A stretch of DNA of 32,704 nt. Source: Nitriliruptorales bacterium. Its GTDB lineage: Bacteria > Actinomycetota > Nitriliruptoria > Euzebyales > JAHELV01. Position numbers and translations under genes: made by a program. The notes beneath the pieces are model-generated. The model did not search any database. It saw nothing but the letters and a program-made list of their open reading frames with translations, and was not told the origin of the DNA. This document shows positions 16,304-23,660 of this stretch, piece by piece (position 1 is the stretch's first letter; every line of letters starts with the position of its first letter). The stretch is taken from the NCBI GenBank assembly GCA_024644015.1, contig JAHELV010000015.1:1-32704 (forward strand), written 5' to 3'.

Positions 16304-16909
16304 GTGGGTGACGACATCACAACAGCGGGTTCCGACGAGATGCTGACCGCCGAGGAGCGCGCGGCGCTCGGTGGCGTCCTCGAAGCGCAGAAGGCCCGTG
16401 GCGACAGCACCGCCGACCTGTGGGCGTTTGCGTTCGACGGTCCGCTCCGGGCGCAGGAAGCGCTGCTCGCAGCGCTGCGGATGGTCGGTCGCGGGCAGCT
16501 GAAGCTGGAGGACGCCGCGATCGCGACGAAGGTCGGCAACCGGGTGCGCATCAGTCAGACGAAAGACGTCAGTGCCGGCCAGGGCGCCGTGTCGGGCACG
16601 TGGCTCGGCACGCTGGCGGGTCTGTTCGTCGGCCAGCCGTTGATCGGTGCGGCGATCGGAGCCGCCCTCGGCGGGCTCTTCGGCAAGCTGCGCGACATCG
16701 GCATCGACGACGACCAGATGAAGGCGATGGGCGAGCGCCTCGACGACGGCGAGGCCGCCCTGTTCATGCTCGTCGAAGAGTGCCATCAGGTGCGTGCCCT
16801 GCACGAGGTTGCGCGCTTCCCCGGGCGTCTGCTGGCGACGTCTGCGCCCGCAGAGCTGGCCGAGGAGGTCCGCGGCCGCCTCGCGACAGACCCGTGGGGC
16901 GCGTTGTGA
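16304..16909 (+). CDS. DUF1269 family membrane-associated protein
   Basis: A 201-residue protein matching the DUF1269 pattern. Residues 42-75 hold FAFDGPLRAQEALLAALRM, followed by KLEDAAIATKVGNRVRISQT. A Gly/Ala-rich hydrophobic stretch at about 90-130 (GTLAGLFVGQ, IGAAIGAALGGLFG) gives one long or two short membrane passes. It is followed by GIDDDQMKAMGERLDDGEAA and a helical C-terminus. The role is unknown. The GTG at 16304 is taken as the start; a GTG at 16274 in the same frame is possible. It diverges from the acyl-CoA dehydrogenase-like gene and converges with the LysR gene 33 bases downstream. Confidence 0.75.
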   Translation: MGDDITTAGSDEMLTAEERAALGGVLEAQKARGDSTADLWAFAFDGPLRAQEALLAALRMVGRGQLKLEDAAIATKVGNRVRISQTKDVSAGQGAVSGTWLGTLAGLFVGQPLIGAAIGAALGGLFGKLRDIGIDDDQMKAMGERLDDGEAALFMLVEECHQVRALHEVARFPGRLLATSAPAELAEEVRGRLATDPWGAL

Positions 16910-16942
16910 CCGCCGCCCTGCACAACGAGGTGTCGCGTCGGT

Positions 16943-17881
16943 TCACCGCCGGCTCGGCACGTGGCGATTCGCGCGGGACACCCGCTCTTCACGTAGGTAG
17001 GTCACATAGCTGTCGATGAACGCGCGTGCCGCCGGAGTCTGGGTACGGCGCGAATCCCAGGCCAGATACAGATCGAACCGTAGCGGGGCGCCGTCGGCCG
17101 ACGCGACCGGTCGCATCACGATGTCGTGCAGCTCGGGGTGGAGCACGTCGCCCGTCACACTGATGCCGACGCCCGCGGCGGCGAGCATCACCAGGGTCTC
17201 GGCGGAACTGCTCTGGTAGCGGATCTTGGGCTCGCAGCCCGCCAGCCTGCAGGCGGCCTCGAACAGCGTGTGGTTGAGGAACCGCCGGCCGTTGACCATG
17301 ACCGGCTGGCCGTGCAGTGCCTCGACGGACAGGGGGGCCGGGGACGAGGCCAGCTCGTGGCCGGCCGGGATGAACGCGCGGACCGTGACTGTCCGCACGA
17401 ACCGGCCCTGGGCGAAGTCGGGCAGCGGCGAGTTGATCAACGCCATCTCGCACTCGCGGTCCGCGAGGCGCGCACGTAGGCCGACGACGCCGTCCTCGAC
17501 CGAGACGATGCGGACCTCCGGATGGTCGGGCATCCATTCGGACATGAATCGTGCAAGCACCAGACCAGCCACCGTCGGCGTGACGCCCAAGCGCAGCGTC
17601 CATGCGTCTGGGGTGAGCGTCGCCGCCACGAACTCGTCCGCGGCGGCCAGCACTCGGCGTGCGGCGGGCAGTAGGGCGGCGCCGTCGGGCGTCGGCCGTG
17701 CGCCTGCGGGCCCGCGGGCGAGCAGTTGGAACCCGAGCGCGGCCTCGAGCTTGGCGACCCGGCGCGTCAGCGCGGCCTGCGAAACGAACAGCTCACGTGC
17801 GGCCGCCCGGAAGCCGCCGCAGTCAACGACGGCTACAAGGCTGTGCAGCGCGGTGAGATCCACATGATCCAGTTGTTGCAT
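16943..17881 (-). CDS. LysR-family transcriptional regulator of the homogentisate genes
   Basis: A 312-residue LysR regulator. The winged helix is at residues 5-65 (DLTALHSLVAVVDCGGFRAA, then LFVSQAALTRRVAKLEAALG). A periplasmic-binding-protein-like effector domain runs from about residue 92 (WTLRLGVTPTVAGLVLARF) to 295. The ATG at 17881 gives the family N-terminus and has GAGG just upstream; the open frame continues to 18274 through hmgA, which is a shadow. It is divergent from hmgA across 109 bases, the usual layout for a LysR activator and its target. The inducer is probably homogentisate or a related aromatic acid (inference). Two TTGCATCAC repeats at its start are candidate binding sites. 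Confidence 0.88.
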   Translation of the reverse strand: MQQLDHVDLTALHSLVAVVDCGGFRAAARELFVSQAALTRRVAKLEAALGFQLLARGPAGARPTPDGAALLPAARRVLAAADEFVAATLTPDAWTLRLGVTPTVAGLVLARFMSEWMPDHPEVRIVSVEDGVVGLRARLADRECEMALINSPLPDFAQGRFVRTVTVRAFIPAGHELASSPAPLSVEALHGQPVMVNGRRFLNHTLFEAACRLAGCEPKIRYQSSSAETLVMLAAAGVGISVTGDVLHPELHDIVMRPVASADGAPLRFDLYLAWDSRRTQTPAARAFIDSYVTYLREERVSRANRHVPSRR

Positions 17882-17904
17882 CACCTCGCACTGTATTGCA
17901 TCAC
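17876..17904. promoter_or_regulatory. paired TTGCATCAC direct repeats, candidate LysR sites
   Basis: TTGCATCAC occurs at 17876-17884 and again at 17896-17904, exactly 20 bases apart, which places both copies on the same helix face. The first overlaps the lysR start codon and the second lies in the lysR-hmgA intergenic region. Their spacing fits a regulator dimer or tetramer that represses lysR and controls hmgA. Which protein binds is inferred from position only. Confidence 0.5.
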
Positions 17905-17990
17905 TTTCGAGCGGGCACCCCGCGTAGAACGAACGGTGCTGGTCGCCGCACAGATGACGCTGCCTTGATGCCGGCCCGACGAGGAGGTAC

Positions 17991-19364
17991 ATGGCGATGG
18001 CTGTCGACGCCGAGACCGCGGCCCGCGCGACCGGAGACGATGTCGTCGAACACCCGCCGTACCAGTCGGGGTTCGGTAACGAGTTCGCGTCCGAGGCGGT
18101 CGCGGGCGCGCTGCCGGTCGGGCAGAACAACCCCCAGCGGGCGCCGCTGGGGCTGTACACGGAGCAGTTGTCGGGCACCGCGTTCACGGTGCCAAACGCG
18201 CGCAACCGGCGTACGTGGATGTACCGGATCCGGCCGTCCGTGCGCCACGCCTGGCGCTTCACCGAGACCGCCAATCACGCGATCCGCACGGCGCCCAACC
18301 GAGAGGCGGACCCACCGATCGGGCAGCTGCGGTGGGATCCACCGCCGTTCCCGAACCACGCGACGACGTTCTTGACCGGCATGCACACGGTCGCCACGAA
18401 CGGTGACGCCCACACCCAGATCGGGATGGCGGCGCACATCTACATGGCGACCGATTCGATGACCGACACCTACTTCTACGACGCGGACGGCGAGCTGCTG
18501 GTCATTCCCCAAGATGGGCGGCTGCGGTTCGTCACCGAATGCGGTGTGCTGGTCGTGTCGCCGGGCGAACTGGTGGTCCTGCCGCGGGGCATGGTCTTCC
18601 GCGTCGAGCTGGTCGACGGCCGAGCGCGCGGCTATATCTGCGAGAACTACGGCAACTACCTCGAGCTTCCCGAGCGCGGACCGGTGGGCGCGAACGGCTT
18701 GGCCAACCCGCGTGACTTCCTCCATCCGGTGGCGGCGTACGAGGACGGTGACCGGCCCGGCGAGCTGTACGTCAAGTTCGACGGCCGGCTGTTCGTCGTC
18801 GAGACGGACTTCTCACCGCTCGACGTCGTCGGCTGGCACGGCAACCATGTGCCGTACAAGTACGACCTGTCGACGTTCACCGTGATCGGGTCGATCAGCT
18901 TCGACCATCCCGACCCATCGATCTTCACGGTGCTGACCTCGCCGTCGTCAGATCCCGGTGTGGCCAACGTCGACGTCGTGGCCTTCGCCGACCGCTGGCT
19001 GGTGGGGGAGCACACCTTCCGCCCGCCCTACTATCACAAGAACATCATGTCCGAGTTCATGGGCATCGTGCACGGCGTGTACGACGCCAAGGAGGAGGGC
19101 TTCCCACCGGGAGGCATGAGTCTGCACAACATGTACTTCCCGCACGGGCCCGATCACGACGCCTGGATCAAGGCGACGACCGGGGACCTCGAGCCCCAGA
19201 AGTTGTCGGACACGTTGTCGTTCATGTTCGAGACGCGCTACCCGCTGATCCCGACGGCGTACGCCGGGTCGATCCCGGCGCTGCAGGACGACTACCCGTC
19301 GGTGTGGCACGCCTTGGAGCGCCACTTCACGGGACCGACCACCGACGACGGCGCGCGGCCATGA
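17991..19364 (+). CDS. hmgA: homogentisate 1,2-dioxygenase
   Basis: A 457-residue protein of normal length for this iron enzyme, which opens the ring of homogentisate to maleylacetoacetate in tyrosine and phenylalanine breakdown. The N-terminal signature YQSGFGNEFASEA is at residues 24-36, GLYTEQLSGTAFT at 54-66 and ICENYGNYLELPERGPVGAN at 216-235. The iron ligands correspond to His349 and Glu355 in YYHKNIMSEFMG and His385 in FPHGPD. GAGGAGG four bases before the ATG at 17991 fixes the start (a second ATG follows two codons later). First gene of the operon with the unknown gene and fahA; its stop codon is the first base triplet of the tandem repeat array. Confidence 0.96.
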   Translation: MAMAVDAETAARATGDDVVEHPPYQSGFGNEFASEAVAGALPVGQNNPQRAPLGLYTEQLSGTAFTVPNARNRRTWMYRIRPSVRHAWRFTETANHAIRTAPNREADPPIGQLRWDPPPFPNHATTFLTGMHTVATNGDAHTQIGMAAHIYMATDSMTDTYFYDADGELLVIPQDGRLRFVTECGVLVVSPGELVVLPRGMVFRVELVDGRARGYICENYGNYLELPERGPVGANGLANPRDFLHPVAAYEDGDRPGELYVKFDGRLFVVETDFSPLDVVGWHGNHVPYKYDLSTFTVIGSISFDHPDPSIFTVLTSPSSDPGVANVDVVAFADRWLVGEHTFRPPYYHKNIMSEFMGIVHGVYDAKEEGFPPGGMSLHNMYFPHGPDHDAWIKATTGDLEPQKLSDTLSFMFETRYPLIPTAYAGSIPALQDDYPSVWHALERHFTGPTTDDGARP

Positions 19365-19517
19365 CCTCATGTAGCGGCAGCGGTAGGTCCCAACCTTGAC
19401 CTCATGTAGCGGCAGCGGTAGGTCCCAACCTTGACCTCATGTAGCGGCAGCGGTAGGTCCCAACCTTGACCTCATGTAGCGGCAGCGGTAGGTCTCAGCC
19501 ATGACCTCATGTAGCGG
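19362..19517 (+). repeat. 35-bp tandem direct repeat array between hmgA and the next gene
   Basis: Four 35-bp units start at 19362, 19397, 19432 and 19467, and a partial fifth (first 16 bases) at 19502. Units begin TGACCTCATGTAGCGG and continue CAGCGGTAGGTCCC. The first three are identical; the fourth changes near its end (GGTCTCAGCC). The first TGA is the hmgA stop codon. Within each unit GACCT and AGGTC are inverted and could form stem-loops, so the hmgA-fahA transcript would carry a series of hairpins. Each unit also contains ATG directly followed by TAG. The unit length is not a multiple of three and no spacers vary, so it is neither coding nor CRISPR. Confidence 0.95.
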
Positions 19518-19532
19518 TCACGGCGCGGCAGC

Positions 19533-20375
19533 ATGATGGCCGTGCCGACGTTGTTCTTGGATCTGGTCGACGACGCCGGCCTGTTCCCACCCGAGCGCCT
19601 GCCCATGCCCGCGGCCGTCGCACGCCACCGCGCCGACGCGGCCGTCGGCCACCCGGTGCTGACCCACCGCTTTCTGTGTCCTGCCAGCGAGCTGGATTCG
19701 CTGCGCGCCCAGCTCGAACGCGACGACAAGATACGGCTCGGGCTGATCGCAGACACGGGGACGGTGGGCCTGCCCGCCCGCTGCGCCTCGGTCGCCGCCG
19801 ACGCCCGACTGCGGTTGGAGACGGTCGAGATCGCGCTACCCGACGAACGGGTCGCCGCAGCCGCGCGCTCGCTCGTGCCGGTGTTGACCGCCATCGACGC
19901 GCTGGTGTTCGTCGAGATTCCCCGGGTGCCGGGGTGGCGGGATGCGCTCGACGTCGCGGCGGCCGCCGGCCTCGGTGCCAAGGTGCGCTGTGGCGGCGCG
20001 CGAGCCGATCTGTTCCCGGCCCCTCACGAACTGGCCGCGTTCGTTGTGGGCGCCGTTGCCCGTGGGGTCTGGTTCAAGGCGACCGCCGGGCTCCACCACG
20101 CCGTGCGGTACCGCGATCCGCGCACAGGCTTTCATCATCACGGATTCTGCAATCTGCTGGTGGCGGTGTGCCGGGCGGTGCAGGGTGCGCCGGTCTCCGA
20201 CGTGGCGGCGGCTCTGGCCGTCGACGACGCCGCCGAGGTGGCGGCGCAGGCACGTGCGGTGACCAGGTCGGTCGCGACGTCGGCGCGTGCGCTGTTCGTG
20301 GCCTACGGCTCGTGCAGTACCCGCGAGCCGGTCGACGACCTCGAGGCGCTCGACCTGCTGAACGGAGCCCGCTGA
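19533..20375 (+). CDS. conserved hypothetical protein of the homogentisate operon
   Basis: A 280-residue soluble protein that I recognise only as an actinobacterial hypothetical seen beside hmgA and fahA. It opens LFLDLVDDAGLFPPERLPMP. Conserved-looking blocks are HPVLTHRFLCPASEL (40-54), VFVEIPRVPGW (about 123-133), AKVRCGGARADLFPAP (about 149-164) and WFKATAGLHHAVRYRDP then GFHHHGFCNLLVAV (about 178-213). The alternating hydrophobic strands each ending in a charged residue suggest a TIM-barrel-like fold, with Lys in AKVRCGG and WFKATAG as possible active-site residues (inference). It is coupled to fahA by a one-base stop/start overlap (TGATG). It occupies the place of the missing maleylacetoacetate isomerase. 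Two ATG codons start it, with a poor binding site. Confidence 0.8.
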   Translation: MMAVPTLFLDLVDDAGLFPPERLPMPAAVARHRADAAVGHPVLTHRFLCPASELDSLRAQLERDDKIRLGLIADTGTVGLPARCASVAADARLRLETVEIALPDERVAAAARSLVPVLTAIDALVFVEIPRVPGWRDALDVAAAAGLGAKVRCGGARADLFPAPHELAAFVVGAVARGVWFKATAGLHHAVRYRDPRTGFHHHGFCNLLVAVCRAVQGAPVSDVAAALAVDDAAEVAAQARAVTRSVATSARALFVAYGSCSTREPVDDLEALDLLNGAR

Positions 20376-21568
20376 TGACCACCTGGGTGGCCGTGCCCGC
20401 TGGCTCGGGCTTCGGTGTCGACAACCTGCCGTACGGCGTCTACTCGCCGCCGGGTGCGCCCCCGCGGGTGGGCGTGCGCATCGGGAACCATGTGCTGGAT
20501 CTCGCCGCAGCGCTCGACGATCCGGTCTTTGCCGCTCCGACACTCAACCCGTTCATGGCGCAGGGGTCGCGGCGCTGGCGCACGGTGCGCGAGCAGGTCG
20601 TCGAACTGCTTTCGGACGAACGCCACCGTGCCCGGGTCGACGCCGCGCTGTCGCCGGTCGCAGCGGTTGTGCTGTCACTGCCGTTCGCGGTCGCAGACTT
20701 CGTGGACTACTACTCGTCGCTGCATCACGCCTGCAACGTAGGGCGCATGTTCCGTCCCGACGAGGAACCGCTCAAACCCAACTGGCGGCACCTGCCCGTC
20801 GGCTACCACGGACGGTCCGGCACGGTCGTGGCGTCGGGTACGCCCATCGTCAGACCGGCCGGACAGTGGAGGGCGCCAGGGGACGACGCGCCGTCGTTCG
20901 GGCCCACGCGACGGCTCGACATCGAGGCCGAGGTCGGGTTCGTCGTCGGGTCGCCCAGCCGAATGAGTCAACCGGTGCCGGTCGATCGCTTCGCCGAGCA
21001 CGTGTTCGGCGTCGTGCTCTGCAACGACTGGAGCGCGCGGGACATCCAGGCCTGGGAGTACGTGCCGCTCGGCCCGTACCTGGGCAAGTCGTTCGCCACG
21101 AGCATCTCGCCGTGGGTCGTGCCGCTGGCGGCGCTCGACGCCGCGCGCATCCGCCCGGTGGCGCAGGATCCCGAACCGCTGCCGTATCTGCGGGGCGGCG
21201 ACTGGGCGTTGGATCTCACGTTGGAGGTGCGGCTCAACGGCGAAGTGGTGTCACGCCCCCCGTTCGCCGACATGTACTGGACCGCCGCACAACAACTCGC
21301 ACACATGACCGTCAACGGCGCGAGCGTGCGGACCGGCGATCTGTTCGCCTCAGGGACGGTGTCGGGCGCCGTCCGCGAGCAGCGCGGCTCGCTGTTGGAG
21401 CTGACGTGGAACGGCACCGATCCGCTCGTGCTGGCCGACGGGTCCACGCGCACGTTCCTCGAGGACGGCGACATGGTGACGATCGCCGCGACCGCGCCGG
21501 GCGCCGGAGCTGGGTTGATCGACCTGGGTGATGTCACCGGCACGATCAAGCCTGCACGCCCGATCTGA
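20375..21568 (+). CDS. fahA: fumarylacetoacetase
   Basis: A 397-residue enzyme that hydrolyses fumarylacetoacetate to fumarate and acetoacetate, the last step of tyrosine breakdown. The N-terminal SH3-like domain covers about residues 1-105. Metal ligands correspond to Asp111 (FVDYYSSLHHACNVG, with His118 as the likely base), Glu184 and Glu186 (LDIEAEVGF), and Asp218 (CNDWSARDIQAWEYVPLGP); Lys238 lies in LGKSF. Length and motifs match the animal and bacterial enzyme. The ATG overlaps the preceding stop by one base, and the longer upstream frame is a shadow. A hairpin just after the stop closes the operon. Confidence 0.96.
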   Translation: MTTWVAVPAGSGFGVDNLPYGVYSPPGAPPRVGVRIGNHVLDLAAALDDPVFAAPTLNPFMAQGSRRWRTVREQVVELLSDERHRARVDAALSPVAAVVLSLPFAVADFVDYYSSLHHACNVGRMFRPDEEPLKPNWRHLPVGYHGRSGTVVASGTPIVRPAGQWRAPGDDAPSFGPTRRLDIEAEVGFVVGSPSRMSQPVPVDRFAEHVFGVVLCNDWSARDIQAWEYVPLGPYLGKSFATSISPWVVPLAALDAARIRPVAQDPEPLPYLRGGDWALDLTLEVRLNGEVVSRPPFADMYWTAAQQLAHMTVNGASVRTGDLFASGTVSGAVREQRGSLLELTWNGTDPLVLADGSTRTFLEDGDMVTIAATAPGAGAGLIDLGDVTGTIKPARPI

Positions 21569-21570
21569 TC

Positions 21571-21590
21571 GCCCGCCCCGTGTGGCGGGC
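21571..21590 (+). terminator. hairpin terminator after fahA
   Basis: GCCCGCC (21571-21577) and GGCGGGC (21584-21590) form a perfect 7-bp stem with a six-base loop, two bases beyond the fahA stop codon. It has no T-tract. Confidence 0.6.
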
Positions 21591-21613
21591 CACGTCCCAG
21601 GCATACTGAGCTG

Positions 21614-22153
21614 ATGGAACAGTTGTGGTCCAGGCTCGCGGCGCTGCGCGCGCGAGTGGACGCCAGTCGCTTGGGCTTGCTGTGGCGGCGGGAGTCACGG
21701 CGTCTCTCCCATCTGTGGCGCCGCGGCGTCGACCCGGTGCGACCGGCGGTCGATGCGGCGTCCTCGGCGGTGCGCCGGGTCGAGACCGCCGTCCGGCCGG
21801 GGACCCCCCCGATCCTGTATACCGACGGCATGGTGACCCTGGACCACCATGGCATCGTCGTCAGTGCCTACTACATGCCCTTCGGCCGTCGTCGGATCCC
21901 GTACGCGCGCATCCGGGGCGTCGGTGAGTACCCGCTGACGTGGGGACGTGCATTCCGCGTGCACGGCTTCGCGTGGCCCCGGCACTGGTTCCACCGCGAT
22001 TCGCGTCGCGGCGAGCGCGCGGTCGGGTTGGAACTGGTGACCGACGATGTGTTGCATCCGATCCTCACGCCGGTGGACGTCGACGCCGTGCGGGAAATCC
22101 TCGATCGGCAGCTCGCGATCCACCGTCCCGTGGGCCAGCCGCCGCCGGGCTGA
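21614..22153 (+). CDS. hypothetical protein with a bacterial PH-like domain
   Basis: A 179-residue protein. The first 60 residues are helical and very basic (SRLGLLWRRESRRLSHLWRR). From about residue 66 the pattern ILYTDGMVTLDHHGIVV, then RRRIPYARIRGVGEYPL and VGLELVTDDVLHPILT, with a final helix (VDVDAVREILDRQL), fits the seven-strand-plus-helix layout of bacterial PH domains. No transmembrane segment is present. It follows the fahA terminator and is probably its own unit. Role unknown; the PH assignment is by pattern and moderately sure. Confidence 0.65.
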   Translation: MEQLWSRLAALRARVDASRLGLLWRRESRRLSHLWRRGVDPVRPAVDAASSAVRRVETAVRPGTPPILYTDGMVTLDHHGIVVSAYYMPFGRRRIPYARIRGVGEYPLTWGRAFRVHGFAWPRHWFHRDSRRGERAVGLELVTDDVLHPILTPVDVDAVREILDRQLAIHRPVGQPPPG

Positions 22154-22238
22154 CCACATAGCGCGAACGCGCAACTGATCCGCGAGATCATCGACTGGGC
22201 GCTCGACGTCGGCGTGGCCGAGGACGAGGCCCGCGCCG

Positions 22239-23660
22239 TCACGGCAGCAGCGGCGCACCGGTCAGGCCACCCAGCAGGGGCTCGGCGGCGATCCCGGCGA
22301 CCACCGTGGCCACGCCGGCGCTGATCGCGCCGGCTGCGGCCCACCGGCCCAGGACGGGTGCCGGTCGGTCGATCGTCCGCTCCGCCTCGAAGTACAGGGG
22401 CCCGATGACGCGCAGGTAGTAGAACAGCGACACGACGGTGTTGGCGACGGCCAGCACCGCCAGCCAGCTGTAGCCCGCCTCGATCGTCGCGGTGAACAGC
22501 ACCAGCTTGCCGACGAATCCCGCGAGCGGCGGGATGCCCACCAGCGAGAGCAGTGCCACGGCCAGCGTCGCGGTCAGCAGCGGGCGTCGGGCGGCCATGC
22601 CGCGGTAGTCGTCGAGCCGCGTGCGTCCGCGCAGTTCGACCACGACGCCGAACGCCGCGACATTGGCGGCCGCGTACCCCGCGAGGAAGTAGATCAGCGC
22701 CGGCGCCGCCATGGCGCTGCGCCCGACGACCACGACCGCCATGAGGGCGTAGCCGGCCTGCGACACCGATGACCACCCCAGCAGGCGGCGCAGATCGTCC
22801 TGCCAGAGCGCGGCGAGGTTGCCCACCGTCATCGTCGCCGCGGCCAGCAGGGCCACCAGCGCACGCCAGTCGACAACGTCTGGTGGCAGAACATGCAGCA
22901 CCCGGGCGAGTGCGATGACGGCACCGATCTTTGGCACGACCGTCAAGAAGGCGGCGGAGGGGGCGGGAGCACCCTGCGCGACGTCCGGGACCCACGCGTG
23001 GGTCGGCACGGCGCCGATCTCGAACGCCAGCCCCACGCTGATCGCCACCACGACCGCCAACAGCGCGACAGCGTCGGGCCGTTCGGCGGTGACGGCCGCC
23101 GCCGTGTCGGCAAGGCCTGTCGTGCCGGTCAGGCCGAACAGGACGATCACGCCGATCAGCAGGACCGCGTTGGTGAGCGCACCGATCAGGAAGTACTTCA
23201 TCCCAGCTTCGACCGCTGCGGGCGACTGGCGGTGGTAGGCGGCCAGCGTGTAGCCGGTGACTGACACCAGCAGCATGCCGACGACGATCTCCATGGTGTC
23301 GGCGGCTCCCGCGAGCGCCATCGCGCCGCTGGCACTGAACAGGACGATCGCCGGATACTCGCCGGCACGCGGGTCGGTGCGCATCCACTCGTGGGCCAGT
23401 GCGAGCGTGACCGCGGTCACCGCCACGATCGTCAACTCGGCGCCCTGGGTGACGCGGTCCAGCGCCCACGCGCGGTCGAACGTCAGCTGCGCGGTGGCCC
23501 CGGTCAGTGACAGGGTCCACAGCGCCGAGCCGGCGAGCGCTGCCAGCGCGAGCGGTGTCGTGACCCACTGGCTGCGCCGCGGCAGGAATGCCGCGGCCAG
23601 CAGCGTCACGACCGCTCCGACGACCAGCGTCAGTTCGGGTCCGAGGTGGCCGATGTTCAC
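22239..23660 (-). CDS. nuoN: complex I-like antiporter subunit NuoN
   Basis: A 473-residue multi-pass membrane protein of the NuoN/MrpD-like antiporter family, last gene of the nuo operon. Family blocks are AVEAGMKYFLIGALTNAVLL (149-168), VPTHAWVPDVAQGAPAPSAA (218-237) and WQDDLRRLLGWSSVSQAGY. The GTG start at 23660 overlaps the nuoM stop by four bases. Two key positions differ from E. coli NuoN as I align it: the transmembrane-5 glutamate (E. coli E133) is Leu130 in VVGMLLVSVTGY, and the transmembrane-7 lysine (K217) is Glu214 in LAFEIGAVP; the next lysine (K247) is kept as Lys244. The frame open upstream to 25025 is a shadow of nuoM. Confidence 0.93.
   Translation of the reverse strand: MNIGHLGPELTLVVGAVVTLLAAAFLPRRSQWVTTPLALAALAGSALWTLSLTGATAQLTFDRAWALDRVTQGAELTIVAVTAVTLALAHEWMRTDPRAGEYPAIVLFSASGAMALAGAADTMEIVVGMLLVSVTGYTLAAYHRQSPAAVEAGMKYFLIGALTNAVLLIGVIVLFGLTGTTGLADTAAAVTAERPDAVALLAVVVAISVGLAFEIGAVPTHAWVPDVAQGAPAPSAAFLTVVPKIGAVIALARVLHVLPPDVVDWRALVALLAAATMTVGNLAALWQDDLRRLLGWSSVSQAGYALMAVVVVGRSAMAAPALIYFLAGYAAANVAAFGVVVELRGRTRLDDYRGMAARRPLLTATLAVALLSLVGIPPLAGFVGKLVLFTATIEAGYSWLAVLAVANTVVSLFYYLRVIGPLYFEAERTIDRPAPVLGRWAAAGAISAGVATVVAGIAAEPLLGGLTGAPLLP

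Noticed and set aside
19362-19517. Repeat array considered as a CRISPR
   Set aside because: The units are contiguous without unique spacers and no cas genes are near.
22160-22260. Protein-like plus-strand stretch (LIREIIDWALDVGVAEDEAR) between the PH-like gene and nuoN
   Set aside because: It is about 30 codons long, has no start or binding site, is not in frame with the preceding gene and runs into the end of nuoN; composition alone can produce it in GC-rich DNA.
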